The position numbers were made by a program, and so were the translations under genes. 64,000 nt of DNA from Streptomyces sp. A0642 (GTDB lineage: Bacteria > Actinomycetota > Actinomycetes > Streptomycetales > Streptomycetaceae): positions 682,001 to 746,000 of the forward strand of contig NZ_SSBL01000001.1 of assembly GCF_004795105.1 (NCBI RefSeq), written 5' to 3'. Positions 9,067-17,727 of this stretch are shown here, in pieces. The notes under the pieces were generated by a model that worked only from the letters and a program-made list of their open reading frames with translations, was not told the origin of the DNA and ran no database searches. Within the stretch, counting starts at the first letter, position 1, and the number at the start of each line of letters is the position of its first letter.

Positions 9067-11039
9067 GGAGCGGCGCTCCGCAGTACGGCCACGCCGTGGC
9101 GGCCCAGCTCCACCCGGCCGTCGGCCCGGTGACCGGTCAGCAGGTCCTCGTACGCGCCCGGCAGGGTCACCGTGACGGTGTCCCTGCCGTGGTGCAGCAG
9201 GAACAGCAGGCCGCCCCGGCGGACCGCCTCCACACCGTCGGGCAGCCCGGCCAGCACCGGCTCCACGCCGGCCTCCCGCACCGCGTCACCGAGCAGCGCG
9301 CGGAGCGCCGCCGGTTCCGGCAGCGTCGACAGGTAGTGGGCCCGGCCCCTGCGGAGCACCGCGGGAAGCCCGGCCAGCTCGCCGTCGCGGTAGGCGGCGA
9401 TCACCTCGGTGCCCTCCGTGGTCTCCAGTTCCTCCGACCACAGGCTGCCGTCGAAGCCGTCGCACGCCACGGCCGAGCCCGCGTCCAGCGGCCACCACTC
9501 GTGGAGCGTACGGATCCCGAACAGCTCGCGCAGCCGCGCGTCCATGCCGCCCGGCCGGATGCGGTCGTCCACATCCGCGATCCCGCTGAAGAAACCGCAG
9601 ACCAGCGTCCCGCCGCCCTGCGCGTACGCCACCAGATTGTCGACCGACTCGTCCGTGAGCAGGTACAGATGAGGGACGGCGACCGCCTTGAACCGGCTCA
9701 GGTCGGCGTCGGGACGGGCGAAGTCGGTGGCGACGCCATTCTCCCACAGCGCCCGGTGCCAGCGCTGGACGACCTCGGTGTAGTCCAGCAGCGAGGACGG
9801 CCTGCCCTCCTGCGCACCGGCCCACCACGAGTCCCAGTCGTGCAGGATCGCCACATCGGCCGGTACGTCACTGCCGCCGACGGCCGGTCCGATCGCGGTG
9901 AGCTCCGCCCCCAGCCGCTTGATCTCCCGGAAGGTGCGGCCCTGTTCACCGGCGTGGGTGAGCATCCCGGAGTGGAACTTCTCCGAGCCCTGCCGGGACT
10001 GCCGCCACTGGAAGTAGCACACGGCATCGGCGCCGCGAGCCACGGCCTGGAGCGACCAGAGCCGGTTCAGGCCCTCGGGCTTCGGGTGGTTGACGCCCCG
10101 CCAGTTGACCGGACCGGCCGCCTGTTCCATCAGCATCCACGGGCCGCCGGCCTGCGAGCGCGTCATGTCGGCGAGCATCGCGTTGTACTGGCCGCCCTGC
10201 GGGTCCCGGGGGTCCGGATAGATGTCTACGGAGACGATGTCCTCCTGCGCCGACCAGGCCCAGGCGTCCTGGCCCGACCACAGCGGCATGAAGTTCGTCG
10301 TCACCGGAACGCGCGGGGTGTGCCGGGCGACGATGTCGCGCTCGGCGATATAGCACTCCATCAGGGCGTCGGAGGTGAACCGCTTGAAGTCCAGCACCTG
10401 CGCCGGGTTCTTCATGTACTGCGCCTTGCGGGGCGGCAGGATCTCCGTCCACGAGTCGTAGCGCTGGCTCCAGAACGCGGTCCCCCATGCCTCGTTGAGT
10501 GCGTCCATGGTGGCGTACCGGCTGCGCAGCCAGCGCCGGAAGTGGGCAGCCGTCTCGTCGCACCAGCAGTGCGTGCAGTACTCGTTGTTGATGTGCCACA
10601 TGGTGAGCGCGGGATGGTCCGCGTACCGCGCCGCGAGGTCCTCGGTGAGGGCCGCGGCGTAACGCCGGTAGACGGGGGAGCTGGCGCAGAACTGCTGGCG
10701 CGAGCCGTACCAGACGACCGAGCCGTCCTCCGCGCGCGGCAGGGTCTCCGGGTGCCGCGCCCCCATCCAGGGGGGCGGGGACGCGGTCGGAGTAGCGAGA
10801 ACGACGCCGACGCCGTGTGCGTGCATCAGGTCCAGCAGCCGGTCGAGCCAGCCGAACTCCCTTGCTCCCGGGCGCGGTTCGATCTTCGCCCAGGAGAAGA
10901 CGCCGAGGGTGACGGAGTTGACCCCGGCCTCCTTCATCAGCCGGGCGTCGTCCTCCCACACCTCCTCGGGCCACTGCTCGGGGTTGTAGTCGCCTCCGAA
11001 GAGGATGCGGCCACGGGCTGCGTCGCGCAGGGACGGCAT
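9063..11039 (-). CDS. GH42 beta-galactosidase, intracellular
   Basis: A 658-residue GH42 enzyme. The N-terminal FGGDYNPEQWPEEVW block and (beta/alpha)8 barrel are typical. E153 in INNEYC is the predicted acid/base; the glutamate in LMEQAAGPVNW near residue 305 is the predicted nucleophile. Cysteines in FCAS and CTHCWC resemble the structural zinc cluster found in part of the family. Trimerisation and beta domains follow, in the usual order. There is no signal peptide. The ATG at 11039 lies 16 bases after the GH74 stop. Predicted role: removal of the beta-galactosyl residue capping xyloglucan side chains (the L unit) after import. Confidence 0.9.
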   Translation of the reverse strand: MPSLRDAARGRILFGGDYNPEQWPEEVWEDDARLMKEAGVNSVTLGVFSWAKIEPRPGAREFGWLDRLLDLMHAHGVGVVLATPTASPPPWMGARHPETLPRAEDGSVVWYGSRQQFCASSPVYRRYAAALTEDLAARYADHPALTMWHINNEYCTHCWCDETAAHFRRWLRSRYATMDALNEAWGTAFWSQRYDSWTEILPPRKAQYMKNPAQVLDFKRFTSDALMECYIAERDIVARHTPRVPVTTNFMPLWSGQDAWAWSAQEDIVSVDIYPDPRDPQGGQYNAMLADMTRSQAGGPWMLMEQAAGPVNWRGVNHPKPEGLNRLWSLQAVARGADAVCYFQWRQSRQGSEKFHSGMLTHAGEQGRTFREIKRLGAELTAIGPAVGGSDVPADVAILHDWDSWWAGAQEGRPSSLLDYTEVVQRWHRALWENGVATDFARPDADLSRFKAVAVPHLYLLTDESVDNLVAYAQGGGTLVCGFFSGIADVDDRIRPGGMDARLRELFGIRTLHEWWPLDAGSAVACDGFDGSLWSEELETTEGTEVIAAYRDGELAGLPAVLRRGRAHYLSTLPEPAALRALLGDAVREAGVEPVLAGLPDGVEAVRRGGLLFLLHHGRDTVTVTLPGAYEDLLTGHRADGRVELGRHGVAVLRSAAP

Positions 11040-11055
11040 GGGCGTGTCTCGATTC

Positions 11056-13296
11056 TTACTTCGGGTCTGCGTACTGGATGCCGCGGCCGTTGGTGCCCAG
11101 ATAGACACGGCCGTGGACGCGGGGGTCGCCGGTGATCACTTCGCCGGTCCAGCCCCACTGGTGGGAGTCGTCGTTGATCCGGACCCAGGTGGCGCCCGCG
11201 TCGTCGGAACGCAGCACCGCCACGCCGTCGTGCGTCGCGGAGACCCTGCCCGTCTGGAAGACCGCCGGGTAGCCGGCGCCGGGCCGCTTGCGGCCCCGCA
11301 CGGGCGCCGCCTTGCCGAAGCCCAGGGCGTGCGAGGCCTGGCAGCCGGCCACCGGCGCGAACGTCAGTCCGCCGTCCGTCGAGCGGAACAGCCCGTTGTC
11401 CTTCGCGGAGAGCCACAGGTCGCCGCTGCGGCCGGGTGCCGCCGCCACCTTGAACTGCACGTCGCCGGACGGGAGTCCGCTCGCACCCCGGGCGAACGTC
11501 GCCCCGCCGTCCGTCGAGCGGAAGACCGCGCCGGTGTCGGTGTCGTAGACGTAGAACCGCCGCGGGTCGAGCGGATCCGCCACCGGGGCGCCGCCCTTGG
11601 GGAACGTGGTGACCTCGGTCCAGGTCGCACCGCCGTCGGTGGAGCGGTGGGCCGGGTACGTGGTGCCGTCCCAGTGGACGAACGACCAGAGCAGCACCGA
11701 CCCGTCGGCACAGACCGCGACCGGCCCGGGCGCGGAGCCGGCCATCTCCGGCTGGGTGGCGAACGGCTGCCAGGTCCTGCCGCCGTCGTCCGAGGACGCC
11801 CCGGCGGACGCCGACCCCGAAGGCCAGCCCGTCCGTACGACGTACGAGGGCTTGAGTGCGGCCAGGGCGAGGCCCGTGGCCGTGCCGAAGACGGGGTTGA
11901 CCGCCATTCCGCGCGACGGGGAGGAGGTCAGCGAGTCGTGGTACATCACCCCGATGTCGCCCAGGCCGCTGAGGAGCCGGGCGCCCTTCCCGGGCGGGGC
12001 GACGAGGAACCGCACCGACGTCTCCTCCAGGCCCCGGATCTCCGGGGCCCAGTGCACGAGGTCGCGGGTGCCGAAGAGCGTCGCGCCGGTCCCGTACACG
12101 ATGTGGTGCGAGTCGAACGGGTCGACGGCCACGGCCTGGATCCACCAACCGAACTTGGGCTCTCCGCCCCAGCGCAGGTACGGGGTCTCCGCGACATCGA
12201 GGACCGCGGTGTCCTTCAGCGAGGTCCAGGTGGCCCCGGCGTCCGTGGAGCGGAACACCGTGTCGATCTGCGACCAGCGGTTGTTGGTCGTGACGACGAG
12301 TGTCCCGGCGCGCCGCGCGTCGACCGCGACGCCGCCGTAACCGAAGCCGTCACCGGCGGCGGCGTCGGGCTTCACCGGGGTCACCTCGCTCCAGGCGCCC
12401 GTCACCGTGTCGAGCCGGTGGACCGAGCCGGCGGACTGCCCGTTGGGCCCGGGGGCGTCCGCGTAGGTGACGTACAGCGCCCGGCCGCGCGCGTCGTAGG
12501 CGGCCCGGACCGGCACCTTCGTCGCCGCGCTGCCGGACGGCTGCCCGGGCACGGCCTCCCAGCCGCCGGAACCGTCCGTCCGGTAGAGCGCGCTGCCGCC
12601 GTCGCCCCAGCCCGCGTACACCGACCGGCCGGCCGCGACAAGGAACATCACGCCCTGGCCGCTCGCCGACACGGCGGCGGGGAAGCCGGCCGGAGCCCAG
12701 GTCGCACCCCGGTCGGTGGAGCGCAGCAGCCCGTCGTGCCGGGTGCCGAGCCACAGCGTGTCGCTGTCGCGGGGGTCCACGAGGAGCCGTTCACCGGCGC
12801 CGCGCCCGTCCTCGTTGGCCCCCAGGCGGACCGTCAGATCGGCCCGCTGCCAGGTCGCTCCCCGGTCCTCCGAACGCAGGACCGCACCGGGGCTCGCCCA
12901 CGACTGGGCGTACGTGCCGCAGGCCAGGTAGAGGCGGTCCGGGTGCGCCGGGTCGACGGCCAGGGCCTCGATGCCGAGCAGGTTCCAGTCGTCCCAGCCG
13001 AGGTGGTCGGTGAGCGCGGTCCAGCGGGCCTCGGCATCGTCCCAGCGGTAGGCGCCGCCGATGTCGGTGCGGGCGTACGCCAGGCCCTTGACCGACGGGT
13101 GGAACAGCACGCCGGTGACGAATCCCGTCCCCCCGATCGCGGCGGTGCGCCAGCGGTGCGGCTCGACCGTCCGGTCCCCGCGGTGGGCCGAGGCGGCGGC
13201 GGGGCCCGCGGCCGGCAGGGCGGCCGCCGCCGCGGCGACGGCCGCGGCGGCGAGCACGGTTCTGCGGCTGGGCGTGGGCGCGGACGAAGTGCGCAT
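11056..13296 (-). CDS. Secreted GH74 xyloglucan-specific endoglucanase
   Basis: A 746-residue exported enzyme. SRRTVLAAAA at residues 10-19, followed by a very alanine-rich stretch, looks like a Tat signal. The mature protein is a double seven-bladed propeller as in GH74, with at least seven Asp-box-like blades (for example RSTDRGATW, RSTDAGATW, RSDDAGATW). TDIGGAYRWD (residues 77-86) contains the predicted catalytic base D78. No CBM2 follows, unlike several Streptomyces GH74 enzymes; it ends within the catalytic module. The ATG at 13296 is preceded by GGAAGG at eight bases. It would cut the xyloglucan backbone outside the cell, giving oligosaccharides for the adjacent importer. Confidence 0.93.
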   Translation of the reverse strand: MRTSSAPTPSRRTVLAAAAVAAAAAALPAAGPAAASAHRGDRTVEPHRWRTAAIGGTGFVTGVLFHPSVKGLAYARTDIGGAYRWDDAEARWTALTDHLGWDDWNLLGIEALAVDPAHPDRLYLACGTYAQSWASPGAVLRSEDRGATWQRADLTVRLGANEDGRGAGERLLVDPRDSDTLWLGTRHDGLLRSTDRGATWAPAGFPAAVSASGQGVMFLVAAGRSVYAGWGDGGSALYRTDGSGGWEAVPGQPSGSAATKVPVRAAYDARGRALYVTYADAPGPNGQSAGSVHRLDTVTGAWSEVTPVKPDAAAGDGFGYGGVAVDARRAGTLVVTTNNRWSQIDTVFRSTDAGATWTSLKDTAVLDVAETPYLRWGGEPKFGWWIQAVAVDPFDSHHIVYGTGATLFGTRDLVHWAPEIRGLEETSVRFLVAPPGKGARLLSGLGDIGVMYHDSLTSSPSRGMAVNPVFGTATGLALAALKPSYVVRTGWPSGSASAGASSDDGGRTWQPFATQPEMAGSAPGPVAVCADGSVLLWSFVHWDGTTYPAHRSTDGGATWTEVTTFPKGGAPVADPLDPRRFYVYDTDTGAVFRSTDGGATFARGASGLPSGDVQFKVAAAPGRSGDLWLSAKDNGLFRSTDGGLTFAPVAGCQASHALGFGKAAPVRGRKRPGAGYPAVFQTGRVSATHDGVAVLRSDDAGATWVRINDDSHQWGWTGEVITGDPRVHGRVYLGTNGRGIQYADPK

Positions 13297-13353
13297 GGCG
13301 AACACCTTCCGGACAGGGGCAGGAGGCAGGGAGGAGAGGGAGAGAAGGAGCCG

Positions 13354-13383
13354 GGCCGGTCCCGCGAAACCCGCGGGCCGGCC
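13354..13383 (-). terminator. Intra-operon hairpin between permease and GH74
   Basis: GGCCGG-T-CCCGCG (13354-13366) pairs with CGCGGGCCGGCC (13372-13383), with one bulged base and a five-base loop. It sits in the 110-base gap between the second permease gene and GH74, the widest gap of the operon. It could be an attenuator or an RNA processing/stability element that separates transporter from enzyme expression. Confidence 0.4.
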
Positions 13384-13406
13384 CCGAGGCGGGGCGGTGC
13401 TGCGGA

Positions 13407-14378
13407 TCAGCCCTTCACGGCGCCGGTGAGCATGCCCTTCTGGAAGTGCTTCTGGACGAACGGCGACAGCACGGCGACCGGGATGAGCGCGAGGATCATG
13501 ACCGCCATCTGCACGGCGAGGCTGTTGATCGCGCCGCTGCTGACCGCCGCGCCCATGGCCCCCGGGGGCACCTGGTGCTGGAGGACCAGCTGCCGCAGGA
13601 TCATCTGCAGCGGGTACTTGTCGCTGTCCTGGATGTACAGCATCGCGTTGAACCACTGGCTCCAGTAGCCGACCGCGTAGAACAGCGAGATCACGGCGAT
13701 CACGGCACGCGACAGCGGCATGATGATCTGGAGCAGGATGCGCCACTCCCCGGCGCCGTCGATGCGGGCCGCGTCGATCAGTTCGGGCGCGGTGTCCATG
13801 AAGAAGCCGCGGAGCACCAGGACGTTGAAGACGCTGATCGCGCTGGGCAGGATCATCGACCAGTAGCTGTTGCTCAGTCCGATTCCGGTGACCAGCAGAT
13901 ACGTGGGGATGAGGCCGGCGCCGAAGAACATCGTCGCCATCAGGGTCATGAGCAGCGGACGGTGGGCGTACGAGTCGCGGCGGCTCAGCCCGTACGCGCA
14001 CAGGATCGAGACCCCCATGCTGACCACGGTGCCGACGACGGTGAGACCGACGCTCACCAGGGCCGCGCGGGTCACCGCGCCACCGCTGAGGAGTTCCTTG
14101 TAGGCGACGAACGTGATGTTCTCCGGCCAGACGACCAGACCGCCGGCGTCGTTGATGGTCTTGGTGTCGGAGAGGCTGGTGACGAGGACCACCCAGATCG
14201 GGATGATGACGATCGCGCAGATCGCGACGAGGCCGACTCCCTTGAAGGCCAGTCCCGCCTTGGTGGGCTCCTCCTCCCAGACGGGGCGGGGTTCCATGCG
14301 CAGGGCGCGCTGGAGCCGGGTCTCCGCGCGGGGCGCGGACTGCGCCGACTCCTTCTCACGTTCCAGGAGAGTTGTCAT
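13407..14378 (-). CDS. Sugar ABC transporter permease (YtcP/LplC type)
   Basis: A 323-residue inner-membrane permease of the carbohydrate CUT1 class. About six hydrophobic segments are visible after a cytoplasmic, charged N-terminus of roughly 50 residues. The ATPase-contact EAA loop reads ELIDAARIDGAGEWRILLQIIMP. The ATG at 14378 overlaps the stop of the partner permease by four bases (ATGA), so the two are translationally coupled. The C-terminus FQKGMLTGAVKG is the standard ending of this subfamily. Predicted substrate from context: xyloglucan oligosaccharides. Confidence 0.92.
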   Translation of the reverse strand: MTTLLEREKESAQSAPRAETRLQRALRMEPRPVWEEEPTKAGLAFKGVGLVAICAIVIIPIWVVLVTSLSDTKTINDAGGLVVWPENITFVAYKELLSGGAVTRAALVSVGLTVVGTVVSMGVSILCAYGLSRRDSYAHRPLLMTLMATMFFGAGLIPTYLLVTGIGLSNSYWSMILPSAISVFNVLVLRGFFMDTAPELIDAARIDGAGEWRILLQIIMPLSRAVIAVISLFYAVGYWSQWFNAMLYIQDSDKYPLQMILRQLVLQHQVPPGAMGAAVSSGAINSLAVQMAVMILALIPVAVLSPFVQKHFQKGMLTGAVKG

Positions 14379-15502
14379 TTCTTGGAGTACACCCCCTGCT
14401 CGCCCAGCATGTGGGCGACCTTGTTGGCACCCAGCACCATGGCGACGCTGAACAGCCCCTTGAAGACACCGGCGGCGGCCGCATAGCCGAAGTCGCCGGT
14501 TTTGATGCCCGTCCACCAGATGTAGGTGTCCAGGATTTCCGAAGCGCCGGCGCCGACCTGGTCGCGCTGGAGCAGGATCTGCTCGAAGTCGAGGTTGAGC
14601 GCGCTGCCCACCCGCAGGACGAGCAGGAGCGCGATGACCGGGCGGAGCGCGGGCAGGGTGACGTGCCACATGCGGCGCCAGCGGCCCGCCCCGTCGACGG
14701 CCGCCGCCTCGTACAGATCGGTGTTGACGGCGGCGAGCGCGGCCAGGAAGACGATCACGCCCCAGCCGGCGTCCTTCCACACGGCCTGGGCGGAGACCAG
14801 GAACTTGAAGAACCCCGGATTGGTCATCAGGTCGAAGCCCTCGTGCCCGTGTTCGCGCGCCCACTGGGCGACGAGTCCCGCGCCGCCGAACATCTGCTGG
14901 AAGACGGTGACGACGAGCACCCACGAGAAGAAGTGCGGCAGATAGACGACTGCCTGCACCCAGGCCCGGACCCGCGCGCTCATGATCGTGTTGAGGAGCA
15001 GGGCGATGGCGATCGGGATGGGGAAGAAGAGGACGAGCTGGGTGACGAAGATGACCAGGGTGTTGATGAGGACTTCCCAGAAGCGGTAGTCCTCGAAGAT
15101 CCGGGTGAAGTTGTCGAAGCCGACGAAGGGGCTGCCGGTGATGCCCAGGTCGTAGACGTCGTAGTCCTGGAAGGCCACGATGTTGCCGAGCAACGGGATG
15201 TAGTTGAAGACCAGCAGCAGGCCGATGGCCGGCAGCGTCATCAGGACGAGGGCACGGTCGCGCCGCAGCCGTTGGCGCCAGGTGATGCCGCCCGCCCGTG
15301 GCCCCGCCGCGGGGCCGTTCCCCGCCGCTCTGCTCTTCGCCGTCCGCGTACGGCGGGCAGTGGTCGCCGCCCGGGATCCGCGCGACCCGTTCACGCCCGC
15401 GTTCGTGTCCTCGCCGTCACCGTCGCCGCCGCCGCCGGCCGGGGCGACGGCCCCGTCGGAGGTGCGGTCCGGGTCGGTCGTAACCGTGGCCCGTGGCTTC
15501 AC
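14375..15502 (-). CDS. Sugar ABC transporter permease (LplB type)
   Basis: A 375-residue permease. The first 75 or so residues are a glycine/alanine/arginine-rich, probably disordered cytoplasmic tail, longer than usual for the family. Six hydrophobic segments follow, with an EAA loop reading DLYEAAAVDGAGRWRRMWHVTLPAL. The GTG at 15502 has GGGGAGC upstream; the nearby ATG is in a frame that stops after five codons. It lies 100 bases after the binding protein and is coupled to the second permease. LplB/YtcP pairs with large lipoprotein binding proteins import plant-derived oligosaccharides in Firmicutes and actinomycetes. Confidence 0.92.
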   Translation of the reverse strand: MKPRATVTTDPDRTSDGAVAPAGGGGDGDGEDTNAGVNGSRGSRAATTARRTRTAKSRAAGNGPAAGPRAGGITWRQRLRRDRALVLMTLPAIGLLLVFNYIPLLGNIVAFQDYDVYDLGITGSPFVGFDNFTRIFEDYRFWEVLINTLVIFVTQLVLFFPIPIAIALLLNTIMSARVRAWVQAVVYLPHFFSWVLVVTVFQQMFGGAGLVAQWAREHGHEGFDLMTNPGFFKFLVSAQAVWKDAGWGVIVFLAALAAVNTDLYEAAAVDGAGRWRRMWHVTLPALRPVIALLLVLRVGSALNLDFEQILLQRDQVGAGASEILDTYIWWTGIKTGDFGYAAAAGVFKGLFSVAMVLGANKVAHMLGEQGVYSKK

Positions 15503-15602
15503 CGTGTGCTCCCCATGTCGTGCTCTCAGCCCCGGCCGCCGGGCTTCGTGCGCCCGGCGGCCCTTTCGCTCTCGTGCGTACGGTCGGTGCGCGTCGTACG
15601 CG

Positions 15603-17270
15603 TCAGACGCCGGAGCCGTTCTTGTCGAGAATGTCCTGGTACCAGGCGCGCAGCTTGTCGCCGCCGCTCTTCTTCCAGGTGTTCACGGCCTCCTCGACGT
15701 CGCTGACCTTCTTGCGGCCGCGGCGGATGTCCTTCTGGAGGTCGTCGAACGGGGTGTAGAGCGAGGCGTACCGCTGCGGCTCGACGACCTGCATGCCGAA
15801 GAAGAGGGGCTTCTTGATGTGCGGCGCCTGGCGTGCCATCCAGGCGGCGTAGTCCTTGGCCAGCTGTGGCTGGTCCGGGTAGGCGATGGAGGTGGGGGGC
15901 GAGGCGAGGAACAGGAAGGTGGAGGGCTGTGCCTCCTCGACTCCCTGCGGGGTGTAGGTCGGGGCCCCGTCCTTGATCGTGTAGTGGGTGCCCTTCACGC
16001 CGTAGTTCGTCAGCATGAACTCCTCGGTGCCGAACGGCGCGGCCGCGTAGTCGGCGATCGCGAGGAACTCCTCGATCTGCGCCTTGGAGAGCTTCTTGCT
16101 GAGGAAGGTGAAGATGCCCGCCGGATCGTCCTGCCACAGGACCGGCTTGCCGCCGTCGTGGCTGAAGAAGTCGAGGGCCTGCATGTCGAACTTCGGGTTG
16201 CCGGCCTTCTGCTCGGTGACCATGCCCTTCCAGCCGCCAGTGCCGTCGTTGTACATCAACACGTGTCCGCTGGTGAAGCGGATCTTGGAGTCGGCGTCCT
16301 TCCCGGCGTCGGCGTCCGGGTGGACGTACCCGCCGTCGTGGAGCTTGCGGGCGAAGGCGAGTGCCTCGCGGTACGCCTTCGTCTCGATCTTGTGGACCAG
16401 CTTGCCGTCCTCCAGCTGCCAGTAGTGCGGCGCGTCGGGCAGCAGGCCGTAGATCTTCTGGATGCAGGTCCAGAGGTCGTCGAAGGCCCAGACCTTCTGC
16501 TTGGGCGCGGTGTGCTCCTTGCCGAAGGCCAGCAGGTCGTCCGCGCTCGCCGGCACGGCGCCGGAGCCGATCAGGTCCTTGCGGTAGAAGATCGCGTTGC
16601 CGATGACCGGCGTGGGCATGGGCAGGCCGCGCAGCTTGCCGCCGAAGACGGAGTACTGCCAGGCGCCCGTCGGGATGTTCGCCAGGTTCGGGTACTTCTT
16701 GACGGCGTCGCCCGCCAGATGAGGCGTCAGGTCCGCGAACTTCGCGCTGATCGCGTTGCGGATCTGGCCCTGCATGTTCCAGCCGGGGATCGTCATGACG
16801 TCCGGGATGTCCGAGCCGGCGAGGACCGCGCCGATCTTGTCCTGGTACGTGTTGCCGTCCTGCGGGTCGAAGTTGAGCGTCGCGCCGACCGCCTTGTTGA
16901 CCGCCGTGTAGTACGGGTTGTTCTTCTTGGGGACGGTGCCCCACAGCGGCGTCATCACCCGGAACGAGGAACCCTTGCCCGGGACCGACTTCACCGAGAC
17001 GACCAGAGGATCGGGCAGCTTGGTGAAGCCGGGGCTCGAACCGTTCACGCCGGGGACGTCGGGCTGGACCAGGTTCAGCGGGGCGTAGGCCGGCACGACC
17101 TTCTTGAGTGCCTTGCCCGTTGTCGTCCCCTCCTTGCTCCCGGAACCGGAGCCACCGCATGCGGCGAGCAGCGGTACCCCGCCGGCCACGGCGACAGCGG
17201 CGACCGCGCCCGTGGCGAGGAAGCTTCTCCGGCTCGGAGCCGTGGAGGAGGGGGTGGAATTCGGCGTCAT
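15603..17270 (-). CDS. Tat lipoprotein sugar-binding protein of the xyloglucan oligosaccharide ABC importer
   Basis: A 555-residue extracellular solute-binding protein, large like LplA/YtcQ proteins. SRRSFL at residues 13-18 is a twin-arginine motif, and LLAACGG places the lipidated cysteine at residue 38, so it is likely exported folded through Tat and anchored to the membrane. The ATG at 17270 has GAAGGG about eight bases before it. It is the first gene of the minus-strand operon and is preceded by the LacI operator at 17464. Specificity for xyloglucan oligosaccharides is inferred from the enzymes encoded in the same transcript. Confidence 0.9.
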   Translation of the reverse strand: MTPNSTPSSTAPSRRSFLATGAVAAVAVAGGVPLLAACGGSGSGSKEGTTTGKALKKVVPAYAPLNLVQPDVPGVNGSSPGFTKLPDPLVVSVKSVPGKGSSFRVMTPLWGTVPKKNNPYYTAVNKAVGATLNFDPQDGNTYQDKIGAVLAGSDIPDVMTIPGWNMQGQIRNAISAKFADLTPHLAGDAVKKYPNLANIPTGAWQYSVFGGKLRGLPMPTPVIGNAIFYRKDLIGSGAVPASADDLLAFGKEHTAPKQKVWAFDDLWTCIQKIYGLLPDAPHYWQLEDGKLVHKIETKAYREALAFARKLHDGGYVHPDADAGKDADSKIRFTSGHVLMYNDGTGGWKGMVTEQKAGNPKFDMQALDFFSHDGGKPVLWQDDPAGIFTFLSKKLSKAQIEEFLAIADYAAAPFGTEEFMLTNYGVKGTHYTIKDGAPTYTPQGVEEAQPSTFLFLASPPTSIAYPDQPQLAKDYAAWMARQAPHIKKPLFFGMQVVEPQRYASLYTPFDDLQKDIRRGRKKVSDVEEAVNTWKKSGGDKLRAWYQDILDKNGSGV

Positions 17271-17460
17271 TGCGTCAACCCTTCGAGGCGCACCAGGACG
17301 ACACGTGGCGGGCGACCGCCGTTCGGTTCCTGTGTCTGAGGTGGAGCGTTGCTGACTGAGCCGGTGTGACCGGCCGCAGGTGAAGCGGTTCAACAGGGAA
17401 GCGGCAGAACCTGTCGCCGTCCCGGGAGGATCAAGGGCGCCGGGCGCCCCATCGAAGCTC

Positions 17461-17478
17461 TGTCGAAGCGCTTCGATG
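17461..17478. promoter_or_regulatory. LacI-family operator, site 3 (transporter operon)
   Basis: TGTCGAAGCGCTTCGATG contains the same core palindrome as the sites upstream of the repressor gene. It lies 191 bases before the binding-protein start on the minus strand. Confidence 0.78.
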
Positions 17479-17633
17479 TTGCAGCGAGGTTAAGTGACGG
17501 GCACCGGCCGCACAAGAGTCCGTTTCCAGATTCCTCCGACCTGTTTCCGAACCGTTTCCCGGCGCATTGGGGGGTTGTCGCGCACGGCGGTCCTCGACGA
17601 GGCCTTGACACGCGCGGGGTTGGCCATCGAGCA

Positions 17634-17647
17634 TCGAAGCGCTTCGA
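17634..17647. promoter_or_regulatory. LacI-family operator, site 4 (GH3-GH31 operon)
   Basis: A perfect 14-base palindrome, TCGAAGCGCTTCGA, 81 bases before the GH3 start. A downstream CTTCCGAAG (17652-17660) is also symmetric but has a different core. Confidence 0.78.
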
Positions 17648-17727
17648 AAGATCTTCCGAAGCTCCTCGGGTGCTCGTGCGAGGCACTGGCCCCGGAATAC
17701 CTCCCACCTCTCCAAGGGGACCCGCAC

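Larger units (their letters stand above)
17271..17727. promoter_or_regulatory. Divergent promoter region of the xyloglucan operons
   Basis: This 457-base region separates the binding-protein operon (minus) from the GH3-GH31 operon (plus). It has two LacI-type palindromes 170 bases apart, one nearer each operon, and AAGGGGA before the GH3 GTG start. No gene was recognised inside. Confidence 0.75.

Noticed and set aside
13297..14001. Apparent N-terminal extension of the GH74 protein
   Set aside because: It overlaps the permease in another frame and precedes a clear signal peptide at 13296.
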